A DNA stretch of 28,104 bases, taken from positions 1 to 28,104 of the forward strand of contig SDVU01000023.1 in assembly GCA_016256075.1 (NCBI GenBank), given 5' to 3'. Of the stretch, positions 8,012 to 17,480 are shown in pieces. Under the pieces are notes generated by a model. It made no database searches and was not told the DNA's origin. It saw only the letters and a program-made list of their open reading frames with translations. Made by a program: the position numbers and the translations under genes. Position 1 is the stretch's first letter; every line of letters begins with the position of its first letter. The stretch comes from Dictyocoela muelleri (lineage: Eukaryota > Microsporidia).

Positions 8012-9507
8012 CAGTGTTTTCCAAAGTTATAGACCCTTTTTCCAAAGTTATAGATCACCTTTTCCTAATTTATAATTTTTTTCCATAGTTAAGACCCATT
8101 TTCCAAATTTATAGACTCCTTTCCCTAAGTTATAGACACATTTTCCCATAATTATAAACCCACTTTTCCCATAGTTTTAGACCTATTTTCCCATGTTTAT
8201 AGAGTCCTTTTTTATTTCATAGACCCATTTTTCATAGTTTTAGAGACATTTTGCCCAAATTAAGAGACATTTTCCTAGAGTTATAGATTATCTGCAAAAA
8301 TACTCATCAATTAATGTTCTTACATTCATTTTTACTATCTTTTTTATCCTCATTTTACCTAAATATTTACCATATTTTTTACCCTCATTTTTACCCCATT
8401 TAAAAACCTTATTTTTTAAACAATATTTTTTCACACCTTTTTTTAAAATTTATTTTTTACATAGTTTTTTTACCCTCATTTTTACCTTCTTATTTTTACC
8501 CTTATTTTTTAACCAATATTTTTAACCAATATTTTTAACCTTTTTTTTACATATATTTTTTTACATATATTTTTTTACATATATTTTTTTACATATATTT
8601 TTTAACCCCTTTTTTAACCCTTGTTTTTTAACCCTTGTTTTTTGTAAATTTTTTTGGACCATTTTTTAACCCTATTTTTTAACCCTTGTTTTTTAACAAT
8701 TGTTTTTTTTAGATTTTTTTCAACCCTTTTTTTTACATCTATTTTTTCCACTGTATTTTTTACTTTTATTTTTTACCAATATTTTTTTACCAATATTTTT
8801 TATCCGAATTTTTAATCATTATTTTTTACCAATATTTTTAACCAATATTTTTTAACCCGTATTTTTAACCTCTGTCAAAAAATGGGTTTAAAAATACGGG
8901 TTAAAAAATAAGGGGTAAAATATTGGTAAAAAAATAAGGATTAAAAATAAGGATACAAAAATATTGGTTAAAAAATATTGGTTAAAAATAAAAGTAAAAA
9001 AAAAGGTAAAAAAATAATGATTAAAAATCACGGGGTAAAAAAGGTAAAAAAAGGTAAAAAATAAATGTTGAAAAATAATGTTAAAAAATGGTAAAATTAC
9101 ATAATAAAAAGGGGGTAAAAAAATAATTGTAAAAAATAAGGGGTTTTAATAGGGACAAAAATGTGGTTAAAAATTATTAATTGTAGCGAATTTTAGCGGA
9201 TAATCTATAAAACTGGGAAATGTGTCTATAACTATGAAAAATGGGGTCTATAACTATGAGAAATGGGATCTATAACTATGGTAAAATAGTTTTATAACTA
9301 TGGGGAAGAGGTCTATAACTATTGAAAAGGGGGTCTATAACTTTGGGAAAATGGGTTTATAACTTTGGGAAAAGGAGTCGATAACTTTGGGAAAAGGGGC
9401 CTATAACTTTGGGAAAAAAGTTTATAACTATAAAAAGGGATCTATAACTTTGGTAAAAGGGGTCTATAACTTTGGGAAAAAAAGATATATAACTTTGGGA
9501 AACCCTG
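8012..9507. mobile_element. Giant fold-back element with hAT-like ends
   Basis: Ends are CAGTGTTTTCCAAAGTTATA on the left and, reverse complemented, CAGGGTTTCCCAAAGTTATA on the right. CAGNG starts are usual for hAT elements. Each outer arm (about 8012-8290 and 9200-9507) is a degenerate array of about 13 copies of a 20-23 bp unit, TTTTCCCAAAGTTATAGACC. The inner arms (about 8330-8877 and 8885-9180) are made of TTTTTTAACC and TTTTTTACCAATA words on the left and their complements on the right, meeting at about 8878. The whole could fold into one long hairpin. No ORF lies inside. No clear 8-bp target duplication was seen, so the hAT link rests on the termini only. Confidence 0.85.
8540..8600. 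repeat. ACATATATTTTTTT tandem repeat in the fold-back arm
   Basis: Four head-to-tail copies of a 14-15 bp unit, ACATATATTTTTTT, sit in the left inner arm. No equivalent array is obvious in the right arm, so this expanded after the palindrome formed or was lost on the other side. Confidence 0.7.
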
Positions 9508-9519
9508 TGAAATAAGTAG

Positions 9520-9890
9520 TGTAAACTCTTAAACTTTTAATAAATCCATTCCCACAAATAAAAATTCTTTTTTGTTGTTGAAAAAAATAGAAATCTTTTT
9601 AAAAATGCTTCCCTGTGACCTATAACACACCATTTTCTGCCTTTATACTAACTTTAATTATATTATTAAAGAATTCTGACTGTGTGTTAACGCCAGAAAC
9701 ATGTAAATAAATTCTCTGTTTTGACATACAATACTGTGTGTGTATCCCATTGAGGAAAGTTTACTTTAAGATTTTTGTTTATCGGTCCAAATTATAAATT
9801 GTCTGGCACCTACACGAGTTATAATTGGAATCAATGTAGACGCCTTCTTATTAGGTATGTTTTTGGCAAATGTCCTTATTATCTTATCAC
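9520..9890 (-). pseudogene. Merlin transposase relic, C-terminal part
   Basis: Read on the minus strand, this contains IPIITRVGARQFIIWTDKQKS, matching the block around the second catalytic Asp (WTD) of IS1595/Merlin transposases. Further on, in changed frame, GVNTQSEFFNNIIK resembles the family's TQ/N-x-x-E block, with the expected Glu position occupied by Ser-Glu-Phe. REAFLKRFLFF resembles the family's C-terminal end. Several stops and frame changes are present. It is continuous with the piece at 11843-11960 if the hAT element is taken out. Confidence 0.6.
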
Positions 9891-11842
9891 TAGGGCCCGG
9901 AAAAAAGTCCGATTTTTAAAAATGCGGATTTTGCGGATTTATTTCTATTTTTCAATTAAAAACGGATTTTTTATTTTAATATTTAAATAAAAAAATTTAC
10001 CCATAAAATGAAGCAACTAAATACTATCAAAACTTTAAAGAAATTCATATAAGAACGATACGAATTTAAAATTCGCAATAATGAATTAATTTGCTTGTTT
10101 TGCAATAAAGAAATGTCGCCTCCTGTTAAAGAAGGAATAAAAACGCTTAAAAAACATTTGGAAACAAAAATACATAAAGAAAATAAAAATAGGTCGTTAT
10201 AAATGAAGAAGTTTAAGAATTAAACGTCGTTTAAACTAATAAATCAGACTTTTGATGAGAAACTTGTAGAAGCTTTCGGTGCTGGAAATATACTTTTGTA
10301 TAAGCTTCAAAATCCGGTTTTTAAAAGTTTTTAAAAAAATATACTAAGATGTTTATTCGGGATGAATCACTTTATCGAAAATTAATTGTGTCAGTATATG
10401 AGCCAAAAAGATAAAATATTTTTCATATTCTAAAAAATAAAGAAATTTATCTTTTATTTGATGAAACCACTGTCATTAATAATAAATATATTTTAAATAT
10501 CTTGTCAGGAGTTTGAGGTATGCCTTCTCGCGAAAAAACATATCTTATTCGAACAGTTTAGCATTCGAAGACAAATAGTGAAACTATTTGTCAAGAGATA
10601 ATTAACATAATGAGCGAAATTGATGATGGAGAAATAGATTTTAATAGGATTCGCTTAATTTTATCAGAAGGAGCCTCCTATGCTTTAAAGGCGGTTAAAG
10701 CATTATACTCATTTTTCTAAATCTCAAACGCGTAACCCGTGTAGCTCATTTACTACACAGATTATGTGAAAAGTTAAGAGATATATCCCTCATTTCGAAC
10801 TTAGTAAGTTCGCAAATTAAACGAGCTCTCACGAAAAACAGAGAAAACCAAAATCTATTTAGAAGCATTTTAGGTCTGAAATTTTCAAAGTTTCCTATTT
10901 TAACTCGATTGGGAAGCTCTATTTCTTTTTTATCAGAGATAGCTCAAAAATATGATCTATATAAATCTTTTTTAAACGATCTGGCATTGAATAATAATGA
11001 ATATGCTGCCATCGTTGATTCATTTGAATACAACTGTTTTATTCAAGAGCTTTCAGAAATTCGAAAAGTAACATTTGTCATTGATTGTATCACTAAATTG
11101 GAAAAAAATAATTTGACTTCTAAGAAACAAATTGAAATTTTAAGAAATGTAATGGAAAAGTTAGAAAATCGAAACTTAATAGGTAAACTCTCCCTATTAA
11201 TCTGCAAAAACCCCGATCTCAATTTTTTTATAATTTAAATGAAATTACTCGTAGTGAAAAAGACAAGGTTTATTATGTTGTTTCCTTACTACTGTAGACG
11301 TTGAACGTAGTATCAGCAAAATGAGTCGTATTCTTGATGATTTAAGGAGAGGAATTACAATTAAGATGCAAGAAATGTTATGCTTTCTATATTTCAATAA
11401 AGATTAATTTATAATTTTTTAGAAAATTAATTTTACAAATATATTTAGAATTTTCTAGCGATTTATAAACAGAAAAATTCATTAGAAAATCTGATGAGAA
11501 ATTAGCAGTATATACAAGACATTAATGTTTTGAGAATATTTAAAATAATTAATTTTGATTGTGACTTAAAATAATTATATATGTTGTACTAATACCTTTT
11601 AGACTAGATATATAAGCCAGTAGACTAGAGTATATGTCAATTTTTATTGATAATCTCTTCGAAAACAATTTTGTGTGTTGCTTTATTCATGTTTACAAAA
11701 CATTTTCAAAGCGGGTTTTTTTTTAATTTTCAAAATCGGTTGTTTTAATTTTCAAAAGCGGATTTTCAGCGGTTTTTTTATAAAAATGCAGATTTTGAGC
11801 GAATTTTTTGTCAAAAAAGTGCGGAATTTTTTCCGGGCCTTA
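9891..11842 (+). mobile_element. hAT transposon inserted in the Merlin relic
   Basis: The left end TAGGGCCCGGAAAAAAGTCC and the reverse complement of the right end, TAAGGCCCGGAAAAAATTCC, form the terminal repeats. The target duplication is CTTATCAC (9883-9890) against ATTATCAC (11843-11850), 7 of 8. Subterminal GCGGATTTT words recur at both ends (about 9905-9945 and 11750-11830). The 1.95 kb length and the broken transposase inside fit an autonomous-size hAT element that has decayed. Insertion into a Merlin transposase frame shows it is younger than that Merlin copy. Confidence 0.92.
10008..11407 (+). pseudogene. hAT transposase, broken
   Basis: The family cuts and pastes hAT elements using an RNase H-like fold. 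An N-terminal BED-type zinc finger is visible at about 10090-10190 (CLFC, then LKKHLETKIHKENK). LLFDETT at about 10447-10470 is a catalytic-region block. RVTRVAHLLHRLCEKLRDIS (about 10730-10790), then ILTRLGSSISFLSEIAQKYD (about 10900-10950), match the conserved His-containing and tryptophan-like loop region of eukaryotic hATs. The C-terminal dimerisation block ERSISKMSRILDDLRRG lies at about 11299-11350. The ATG at 10008 and TAA at 11405-11407 bracket it. Several stops and frame changes break it; the longest open piece is about 109 codons (10909-11238). Confidence 0.85.
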
Positions 11843-11960
11843 ATTATCACTCGTCTCAACAATGAAGCAGGCATCTGCGCGGTTACTAGTAAACCGACTT
11901 CTATGGCATTTTATCTTAAAGTTTAGTATGGTTTCGTCTTTTGTATTAATCACACAGGAT
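11843..11960 (-). pseudogene. Merlin transposase relic, middle part
   Basis: On the minus strand the sequence SRFTSNRADACFIVETSDNK lies immediately before the hAT insertion point and leads on into the IPIITR...WTD block on the far side of the hAT element. It corresponds to the family's R-x-x-x-C/G-F-V-V-x-D segment between the first and second catalytic acids. Confidence 0.6.
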
Positions 11961-12549
11961 CACCCATTTTTAACTTGAAAAATTCCAGTTAATATCAATT
12001 TATTAGACCTGGATATTACTCGTGAAACAGTCTCGGGTTCCCAAAGTAACTGAATATTTAATGTACGGGTTTTTTAGCTAAATATCACATTATTATTCTA
12101 ATACTAAAACTAGAAAAAAGTATCGTATCGAAGAGATAAATATATTTTGATTCATGACAACCAGTCGCCTTACATCTCCTTATGTATAAATCTTTGTTTT
12201 GATATTGGGACAAATTTCATACCGAGGATACATACACGACAATTTTTTTCATTATGAATATATTTTCTTCTATTAGAAAGTTTAATAGTTCCACGTGTGT
12301 AAATGTCATGATGGCATTTTTTAATACATTTCCATTAATCATACGGGGTAGATATTTTTTATAACTAAATCCAACCCTCCGGAATTTATTTTAATATTAA
12401 CTTCCGAAATCTCCTGGGGTTTTTTAGCATTTGATCCGCCATTTATAATACAACATAACCTTTGCTCTAAATTTTTATTTTCGTAAATATGTTTCAGTGT
12501 TATACAATTTCGATTGTATATTTTCGTAGATAACAATATCCCGTCTTTT
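11961..12549. other. Unexplained segment inside the Merlin relic
   Basis: About 600 bp separates two parts of the transposase relic that would normally be close together. It holds a 65-codon minus-strand ORF (12339-12536) with no recognised motif. Possible readings are a degraded insertion, a second overlapping Merlin copy (weak zinc-ribbon-like C-x4-C seen around 12150-12190 on the minus strand), or simple decay. Confidence 0.35.
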
Positions 12550-12900
12550 TTAAACTACACCTGATATCAAGACAGTCTTTATTATTCTTCCAACACCATA
12601 TTTTTTTCGTCTCTAAACAGTTTCATCTATCTGAACTTCTATTAGAACTTCTCTCATACATTCGCTGATATTTAACACCATATTTGCTAATTTTTTAAAA
12701 TAGAAATACTAATGTCTCATACATATCTTTCCTGATCTTACAATTGTTCGTGAAATATTCAGATGTGAGTAGACGTGTAAAAACTAGGAAGCAAATCTTA
12801 AGAATATAACAAGATCAATCTTCGTATTTTTAGGAGCACAATCAGAGAGTGGATTTTCTAAATTGCTACATTTCCTACATCTCCAAGCATATGTTTAATT
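12550..12900 (-). pseudogene. Merlin transposase relic, N-terminal and first catalytic block
   Basis: On the minus strand WRCRKCSN near 12885 is a zinc-ribbon-like end, followed by a helical part and then VQIDETV, RRKKYGVGRIIKTV and LISGVV at about 12560-12650. VQIDET followed by KKYGVGR and W/L-x-x-G is the first catalytic Asp block of IS1595/Merlin enzymes. Stops interrupt it in several places. Confidence 0.65.
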
Positions 12901-13129
12901 TGAGACCTGTTATTTTTTCGGAATAAACTTTTATCTGGAGAAACTACAAAAGCAAAAGATCAAAAATAGCCCATGATAATAAAAGTAAACAGCGAAATAT
13001 TTTACAATATTGAAGAATAACCTAATTTCATATTATACAATTATATAGTCCCGGTAAGTAAGGTTTTTATAAGATTTTACATGATTCACTATTCATAATA
13101 TATATATATATATCAGAGATGGTACTAAG

Positions 13130-13870
13130 CACTTGGGTTACATATACGAGACTACAAGATGTCTAATCAAATAAGCGATATATAAAAAATGTCCATATGC
13201 AATTTTGTACACATTTTTATCTTTTATTTTCCAATTCGACATATAAACGACAGAATTTATTGTACGACATATCAAACAATATTGTTCATAATATGAAAAA
13301 TATACTTAGAAACACATAGTCGTTTTTCATAAAAACATCCTGTACGTCTAGGTGGACCTGGAATACAACTGGAAATAGACAAAGCTATTATTTCACATAG
13401 ATAAGTTATACGATTACCCACAACAACCTCTGATATGTTCCTGATACAGTTGTGATTCTCGGCTTTGTGGAAAGGATTATCAATCAGCACTTTTTAATAA
13501 AGAGAGTAAAAAATAGACAATATCAAACACTTGTATCTGTCTTAGAAAATATTATTCACCCTGGCTCCATTTTAGTTTCAGATGGATATCCGTCTTACAC
13601 TGCTGTAGCGAGTGCACTTAATATAAATCATCGTGTTATAAATTACACTTAAGGTTTAGTTAACGAATTAGGAGACCACACTAATAACATAGAATCTTTC
13701 TGGTCAGATTTAAATGCTACAATGACAAAATAGAATGGTGTTAAAAGATCCAATATAGATACGTTGATCGAAGATATTACATTTAAAAGAAGATTTTTGA
13801 TGGATTTGGCACAGAAAGATTTTAAATATTTATTTAATGAACTTTTAAAGATCATTTTTAATTAAAACTA
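13130..13870 (+). pseudogene. Third Merlin/IS1595-type transposase relic
   Basis: Plus-strand blocks in order: HPVRLGGPGIQLEIDKAI at about 13335-13386, where the usual IDE is IDK, then VSVLENIIHPGSILVSDGYP at about 13530-13590 with the second catalytic Asp, then DHTNNIESFWSDL at about 13674-13712 with the third acid, and a C-terminal end reading FNELLKIIF near 13860. GG-PG before the first Asp is typical of Merlin. The spacing between the first two blocks is short, so the R-x-x-x-x-W-x-x-G part appears deleted or unrecognisable. Stops interrupt the frame. The open pieces at 13272-13490 (minus) and 13649-13855 (minus) are shadows of it. Its ends were not found. Confidence 0.75.
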
Positions 13871-14189
13871 TTTTTTAATTTCTTTTATTCACCTTTAGTT
13901 TTTAATATTCGTAATTTTATGTTTTATGCTTTATTTCCGCGATATCAACCTTAGGTTTAGTCCGGAAAAGTTTAAAGCACCTGGAATTTACTTTAAATTT
14001 TGCTTTATAAGCATGTAATTTTTGCATTTTGACATCTTTTTGTTAGTGAATCGCTCCTAAAGCCCAAAATGATCTAACGACGTTTTTATTGTCAGAAATA
14101 TAAATGGAAATTGAAATGAGTCAGATAATTAAATCAATTTAACATATGTCAAAATTTATTTTTTTTAGACAGGTGTTTATATTGTGACA
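13871..14189. other. Non-coding AT-rich stretch
   Basis: No gene recognised. Around 13980-14010 GCTTATAAAGCAAAATTTAA on the minus strand faintly resembles the ends of the Merlin copy at 5101, so it may include the right end of the third Merlin relic. This is weak. Confidence 0.35.
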
Positions 14190-14441
14190 CGGGTTAGAGA
14201 CCAGTGAGAAATTGAGGATAAAAAAAATAAAAAAACAGTTCATATTTTAAATTTTATGCTGATTTATTTTCCTCGACATTTTTTTCATAAATTTTTATAC
14301 TTTATTGCCCATATTTCGCTCGCGAAATAAGGGAAAAAAAGTATAAAAATTTATATAAAAGAACGACGAAGAAAATAAATCAGCATAAATTTTAGATATC
14401 GACTTTTTTTTTGTCCTCAATTTTTCTCTTGTCCCTAACCC
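14190..14441. mobile_element. Fold-back MITE-like palindrome, about 250 bp
   Basis: The left arm begins CGGGTTAGAGACCAGTGAGA and the reverse complement of the right arm begins CGGGTTAGGGACAAGAGAAA. Both then read AAATTGAGGA, a stretch of A, and ATGCTGATTTATTTTC. Arms of about 115-120 bp meet at a near-perfect small hairpin, TATTTCGC-TC-GCGAAATA, near 14319. No coding capacity. A target duplication was not seen. Confidence 0.85.
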
Positions 14442-14800
14442 GAGTAAGTACTGAATCAATTCTTAATCGAGCGTAAATACCCTCTCAGACATATCAATAC
14501 AATTTTTAACCACAAATTATCCACTCGAGCCCTTCAGCTTGTAGATATCATCTTTTTAATAACCAATGTCTGTTCTTTACGCCCTTGAAATATTCTTTTA
14601 AAAAATACAGGGGGAAAAAGTTTAGTAAATGACCATTTATTAAGTTAAGAAGCATTTAATAAGATTCAATGCATCACTTAAAGCAATGTTTATTTCACTT
14701 TTTTTAAGATTAAATACCTTTTTCACATTTAAAATTTTTTCGGCCCCGAATGTAAAAAAAATATTAGAATTCCATTAAATATATCAAAGGGAATACTAGG
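14442..14800. other. Non-coding AT-rich stretch
   Basis: No gene or known repeat recognised between the fold-back and the mariner element. Confidence 0.45.
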
Positions 14801-16209
14801 TATTTCATAAACAAACGGAATAAATTCAAAAAACAAACGGACTAAATCCCAAAAACAAACGGACTAAATCCCAAAAACAAACTGATTTAAAAAAAATTTA
14901 TGAATATGGGAGAAATAAATATTAATAAAATTTCAAATTAATAGATGAAAATCAAATTATTAATAAAATTTATTCATCTTGCCTACGATTTATCAAAACG
15001 ATCAATTCCAAAAATTTATTATAATAATTTAGACAATTATCGAAATTATTAATTATCATACTTTATTTTCTTTCATTTTCTCTAGATATTGCTCTTGGTC
15101 TTATGCAGTCAAGCCTCATTTTTATAGATAAAATTCATTCTCAATTGGATTTATATCGGGTGAATATGGAGGTGGAAATATCACAGTAACACTCCTTTAT
15201 TCCATAAAAATTTTTATTCGGCTCCTTTGTGAAATGCAACATTATCATTATCAAAATTGAATTGTTTCTAAATATTCCTTTTTCAAAACAACATTTAAAA
15301 ATAGATAAAACATTTCACGATTATAGGCACCATCAATTAATTTAAAATGTTCAATAGCATTTCGAGAAATAATTTGACAGAGAGAGATATTTTTTCAGCG
15401 AAGCATGGTTCTATATAGTAGCATCTTCATTTACTAATGAATATCTATATTTGGTCGAAGTATGGAGATTAAACCCAGATTCGGCTAAAAATAAAATACG
15501 TATAGACTGAAAACTTATAATTTTGGAACAAAATTTTTTCTTGAATTGATATTTGCATCATTTAATACGGCTGTTGGTCTTATTTTTAGCCGTTTTCTTG
15601 TTAATCCCGCCTTTTTAAATTCTCTGCAAAGTTGAGAGATAGAAATCATGTTATTTGTTAGAAAATATCTACAACCCTTTTGAATCAAAGAGTTATCATC
15701 TCGAATTATAGATTTTATCTCTGCATGAAGCGCTTGTTTATCACTTGTTTTTCTACCTACTTTTTTATAAAGTTTATCAAATGTAGGGTTTTCATCATCA
15801 TACGTTTCGATGCGATGTATTGCATCAAGTAAAGCACTTTTACCAATTCTTGTTATTTCCATCAATTCAATATATTGTTTTGTTTAATAAATTTTTTTTA
15901 TAACATTAAATTTTTCTTCATTAACAGAAATTTTTTTTTCTAGGTTTTGAATTTGTCATTTTGGAGGTTGTTTAATTATTAAGTCAAAATAATGTTTTTT
16001 TAAAATATAAATCAATCCGTTTATTTTTAAAATTTAATTCGTTTATTAATGAAAATTAGTCCGGTTGTTTTTGAGATTTAGTCCGGTTGTTTTTGGGATT
16101 AGGTCAGTTTGTTTTTGGGATTTATTCTGGTTGTTTTTGGGATTAGTCCGTTTGTTTTTGGGATATATTCCGTTTGTTTTTGGTATTTAGCACGTTTGTT
16201 TATGAAATA
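14801..16209 (-). mobile_element. Tc1/mariner-type transposon with reiterated subterminal repeats
   Basis: The ends are TATTTCATAAACAAACG at 14801 and, reverse complemented, TATTTCATAAACAAACG at 16209, so a TA dinucleotide borders both sides as expected for Tc1/mariner target duplication. Inside the ends a 21-22 bp unit, AAAAACAAACGGACTAAATC, is repeated about 3-4 times on the left (to about 14890) and about 6-7 times on the right (from about 16050). The interior holds a minus-strand broken transposase. Total 1.4 kb suits the superfamily. Confidence 0.9.
15060..15961 (-). pseudogene. Tc1/mariner (IS630-type) transposase, broken
   Basis: Read on the minus strand from ATG near 15961 (MTNSKPRKK). 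The N-terminal helix-turn-helix region includes EITRIGKSALLDAIHRI, then KVGRKTSDKQ and an ISISQLCREFKKAGLTRKRL second HTH. The first catalytic block reads RILFLAESGFNLH at about 15475, where D is expected in place of A (usual FLDES). NGIEHFKLIDGAYN-like and DNVAFHKGAE blocks follow at about 15340 and 15235, the latter with the second Asp. PPPYSPDINPIENEF-type sequence at about 15150 gives the third acid. The best open piece is 116 codons (15515-15865). Stops and frame changes occur after it. Loss of the first Asp plus the breaks means it is inactive. Confidence 0.85.
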
Positions 16210-16993
16210 TTCTGTAATATAATGACATATTAAAAATTGAAATATGATTTATATAGTCTTTTTGAGTCTTATCCACGTTTAAAATACCCCCCCTAAAAAA
16301 ATATCAAATCGTCATACATAAGAGAAAATTAAATAGTTATCAAAAAAGACGTAAAATACAAGAAATCTTCAGTTATAATTATAATTATTCTACCAAAACT
16401 CGTATATTCGACCATAAAAATTATTGATTATGACTAAATATCTCGCAATTTTACGTATATTTCTGATAAAAAACGCGTTTTATATAAATACGACTATTTT
16501 CTTATAAAGAGGGGTAACAACCCTTGAGGAGACATATTTTTTCCGTTCTATTTTGACACATTTTGCAAACATTATTTATTTTTCTTCTAATTCTGTAGAG
16601 TTTGAATTGTTTTACTGTTCTAAAAATATTTTTAGCATAGAAAATCGAAGTGCAATTTTCTGAATAAATTGTGAAATTACTGAAACCACAAAAATTAGTA
16701 TTTTTATTTAGAATAAAAATTTTTGATTATATCATAGAATTATAAATTGAAAGAAAATAAATTTATGTAAGGGTGTCATATAATTTGATTTAATATTTTG
16801 CAGAGGAAAATTATTGATTCAAGATATAAATGTGATATCAAAAAAAACACAGAGACCCACAAAAGCTACCTATGGACATCTAACCTCCAAAAATCACATG
16901 GATATCTTATAAAGTATCTGAGAGACCCCAAGATGTCCGTAAGAATCGTTTTGAGAAACAATTGTCTAAATGGTATTTACCACATATTATACG
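16210..16993. other. Non-coding AT-rich stretch
   Basis: No gene recognised. TAAAAAACGCGTTTTAT near 16468 repeats the ACGCGT-centred palindrome seen at 1750. A C run lies near 16287. Confidence 0.45.
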
Positions 16994-17066
16994 GGCTAAA
17001 TAGCTTAGTAATTATTACTCATGAATGTGAAGTTAAGTATCGTGGTTCGAATCCCGCAGACGTCAC
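16994..17066 (+). pseudogene. tRNA-derived sequence (pol III A and B boxes), not a working tRNA
   Basis: TAGCTTAGTA at 17001-17010 fits an A box and GGTTCGAATCC at 17044-17054 is an exact B box, with the spacing of a normal tRNA. However, neither the T stem nor the acceptor stem pairs, and no clean anticodon stem is seen. It is therefore a tRNA pseudogene or the head of a SINE-like element. The identity of the source tRNA cannot be read. Confidence 0.5.
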
Positions 17067-17480
17067 TCTTTAATAAATAATGAGTAAATGATAATTTGAG
17101 CCCTAAATATATAATTTTAGTATAATACACAGTTGTTCCTGTGAGGTATAGCTTATTAAGACTTGTTCTAATATAAAAACGAAGCAGAAGGTACTGTCTT
17201 AAGTGTGAAGACGAGTGTTGCGACGCATCTCGGCAAAAAATAAAGAAAAATAAAAAAATCTTGATAAGCCAAATTACCCGTATCCTGCTGAGTCATTGAT
17301 TAAACGAAGATCGTGTGCACAGCTTGGTTTTTAGTTAGCTTATAAAGTGCTGTATTATTTGAAAATTAAGAACTAAAGGTTACAGACCACGGTAGGAGAC
17401 AACTCTTCGGGTTGGCGGCTATGGATTTTGTCAGCATGTTATTTATATATAATACATATTATACATAGAGGAGAGAAGAT
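17067..17480. other. GC-richer non-coding patch
   Basis: This patch has visibly more G and C than its surroundings (for example GACGAGTGTTGCGACGC near 17210 and GACCACGGTAGGAGAC near 17388). A small hairpin with stem CAACTC/GGGTTG and loop TTC lies at 17400-17414. There is no long ORF. It follows the tRNA-derived sequence directly and could be the body of a SINE-like element, a decayed structured RNA, or old gene debris. I could not match it to rRNA, SRP RNA or RNase P RNA from memory. Confidence 0.35.

Larger units (their letters stand above)
9510..12900 (-). mobile_element. Merlin/IS1595-like transposon relic, split by a hAT insertion
   Basis: A minus-strand transposase relic runs from about 12900 leftward to about 9520. 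The N-terminal part lies at about 12550-12900 and the C-terminal part lies on both sides of a hAT element at 9891-11842. About 600 bp between 11950 and 12540 is not clearly transposase and may be a further insertion. Inverted ends were not found. The left limit touches the giant fold-back, which ends at 9507. Confidence 0.65.

Noticed and set aside
8012-9507. Chromosomal telomere or centromere array
   Set aside because: The arrays are inverted about one centre and end in matching CAGNG termini, which fits a transposable element better.
9775-9990. 71-codon plus-strand ORF
   Set aside because: It crosses the hAT left junction and is antisense to the Merlin relic.
11675-11926. 83-codon plus-strand ORF
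   Set aside because: It runs through the right terminal repeat of the hAT element and into the Merlin relic; composition is repeat-driven.
13272-13490. 72-codon minus-strand ORF
   Set aside because: Antisense to the third Merlin relic, whose plus-strand reading gives the GGPG and catalytic blocks.
13649-13855. 68-codon minus-strand ORF
   Set aside because: Antisense to the HTNNIES block of the third Merlin relic.
16994-17066. Functional tRNA gene
   Set aside because: The A and B boxes are good, but the T and acceptor stems do not pair and no anticodon stem is clear.
16798-17073. 91-codon plus-strand ORF
   Set aside because: It overlaps the tRNA-derived sequence, has low-complexity start codon context and no recognisable domain; probably chance.
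17067-17480. rRNA, SRP RNA or RNase P RNA fragment
   Set aside because: I compared remembered conserved cores of these RNAs and found no convincing match; kept only as an unexplained GC-richer patch.
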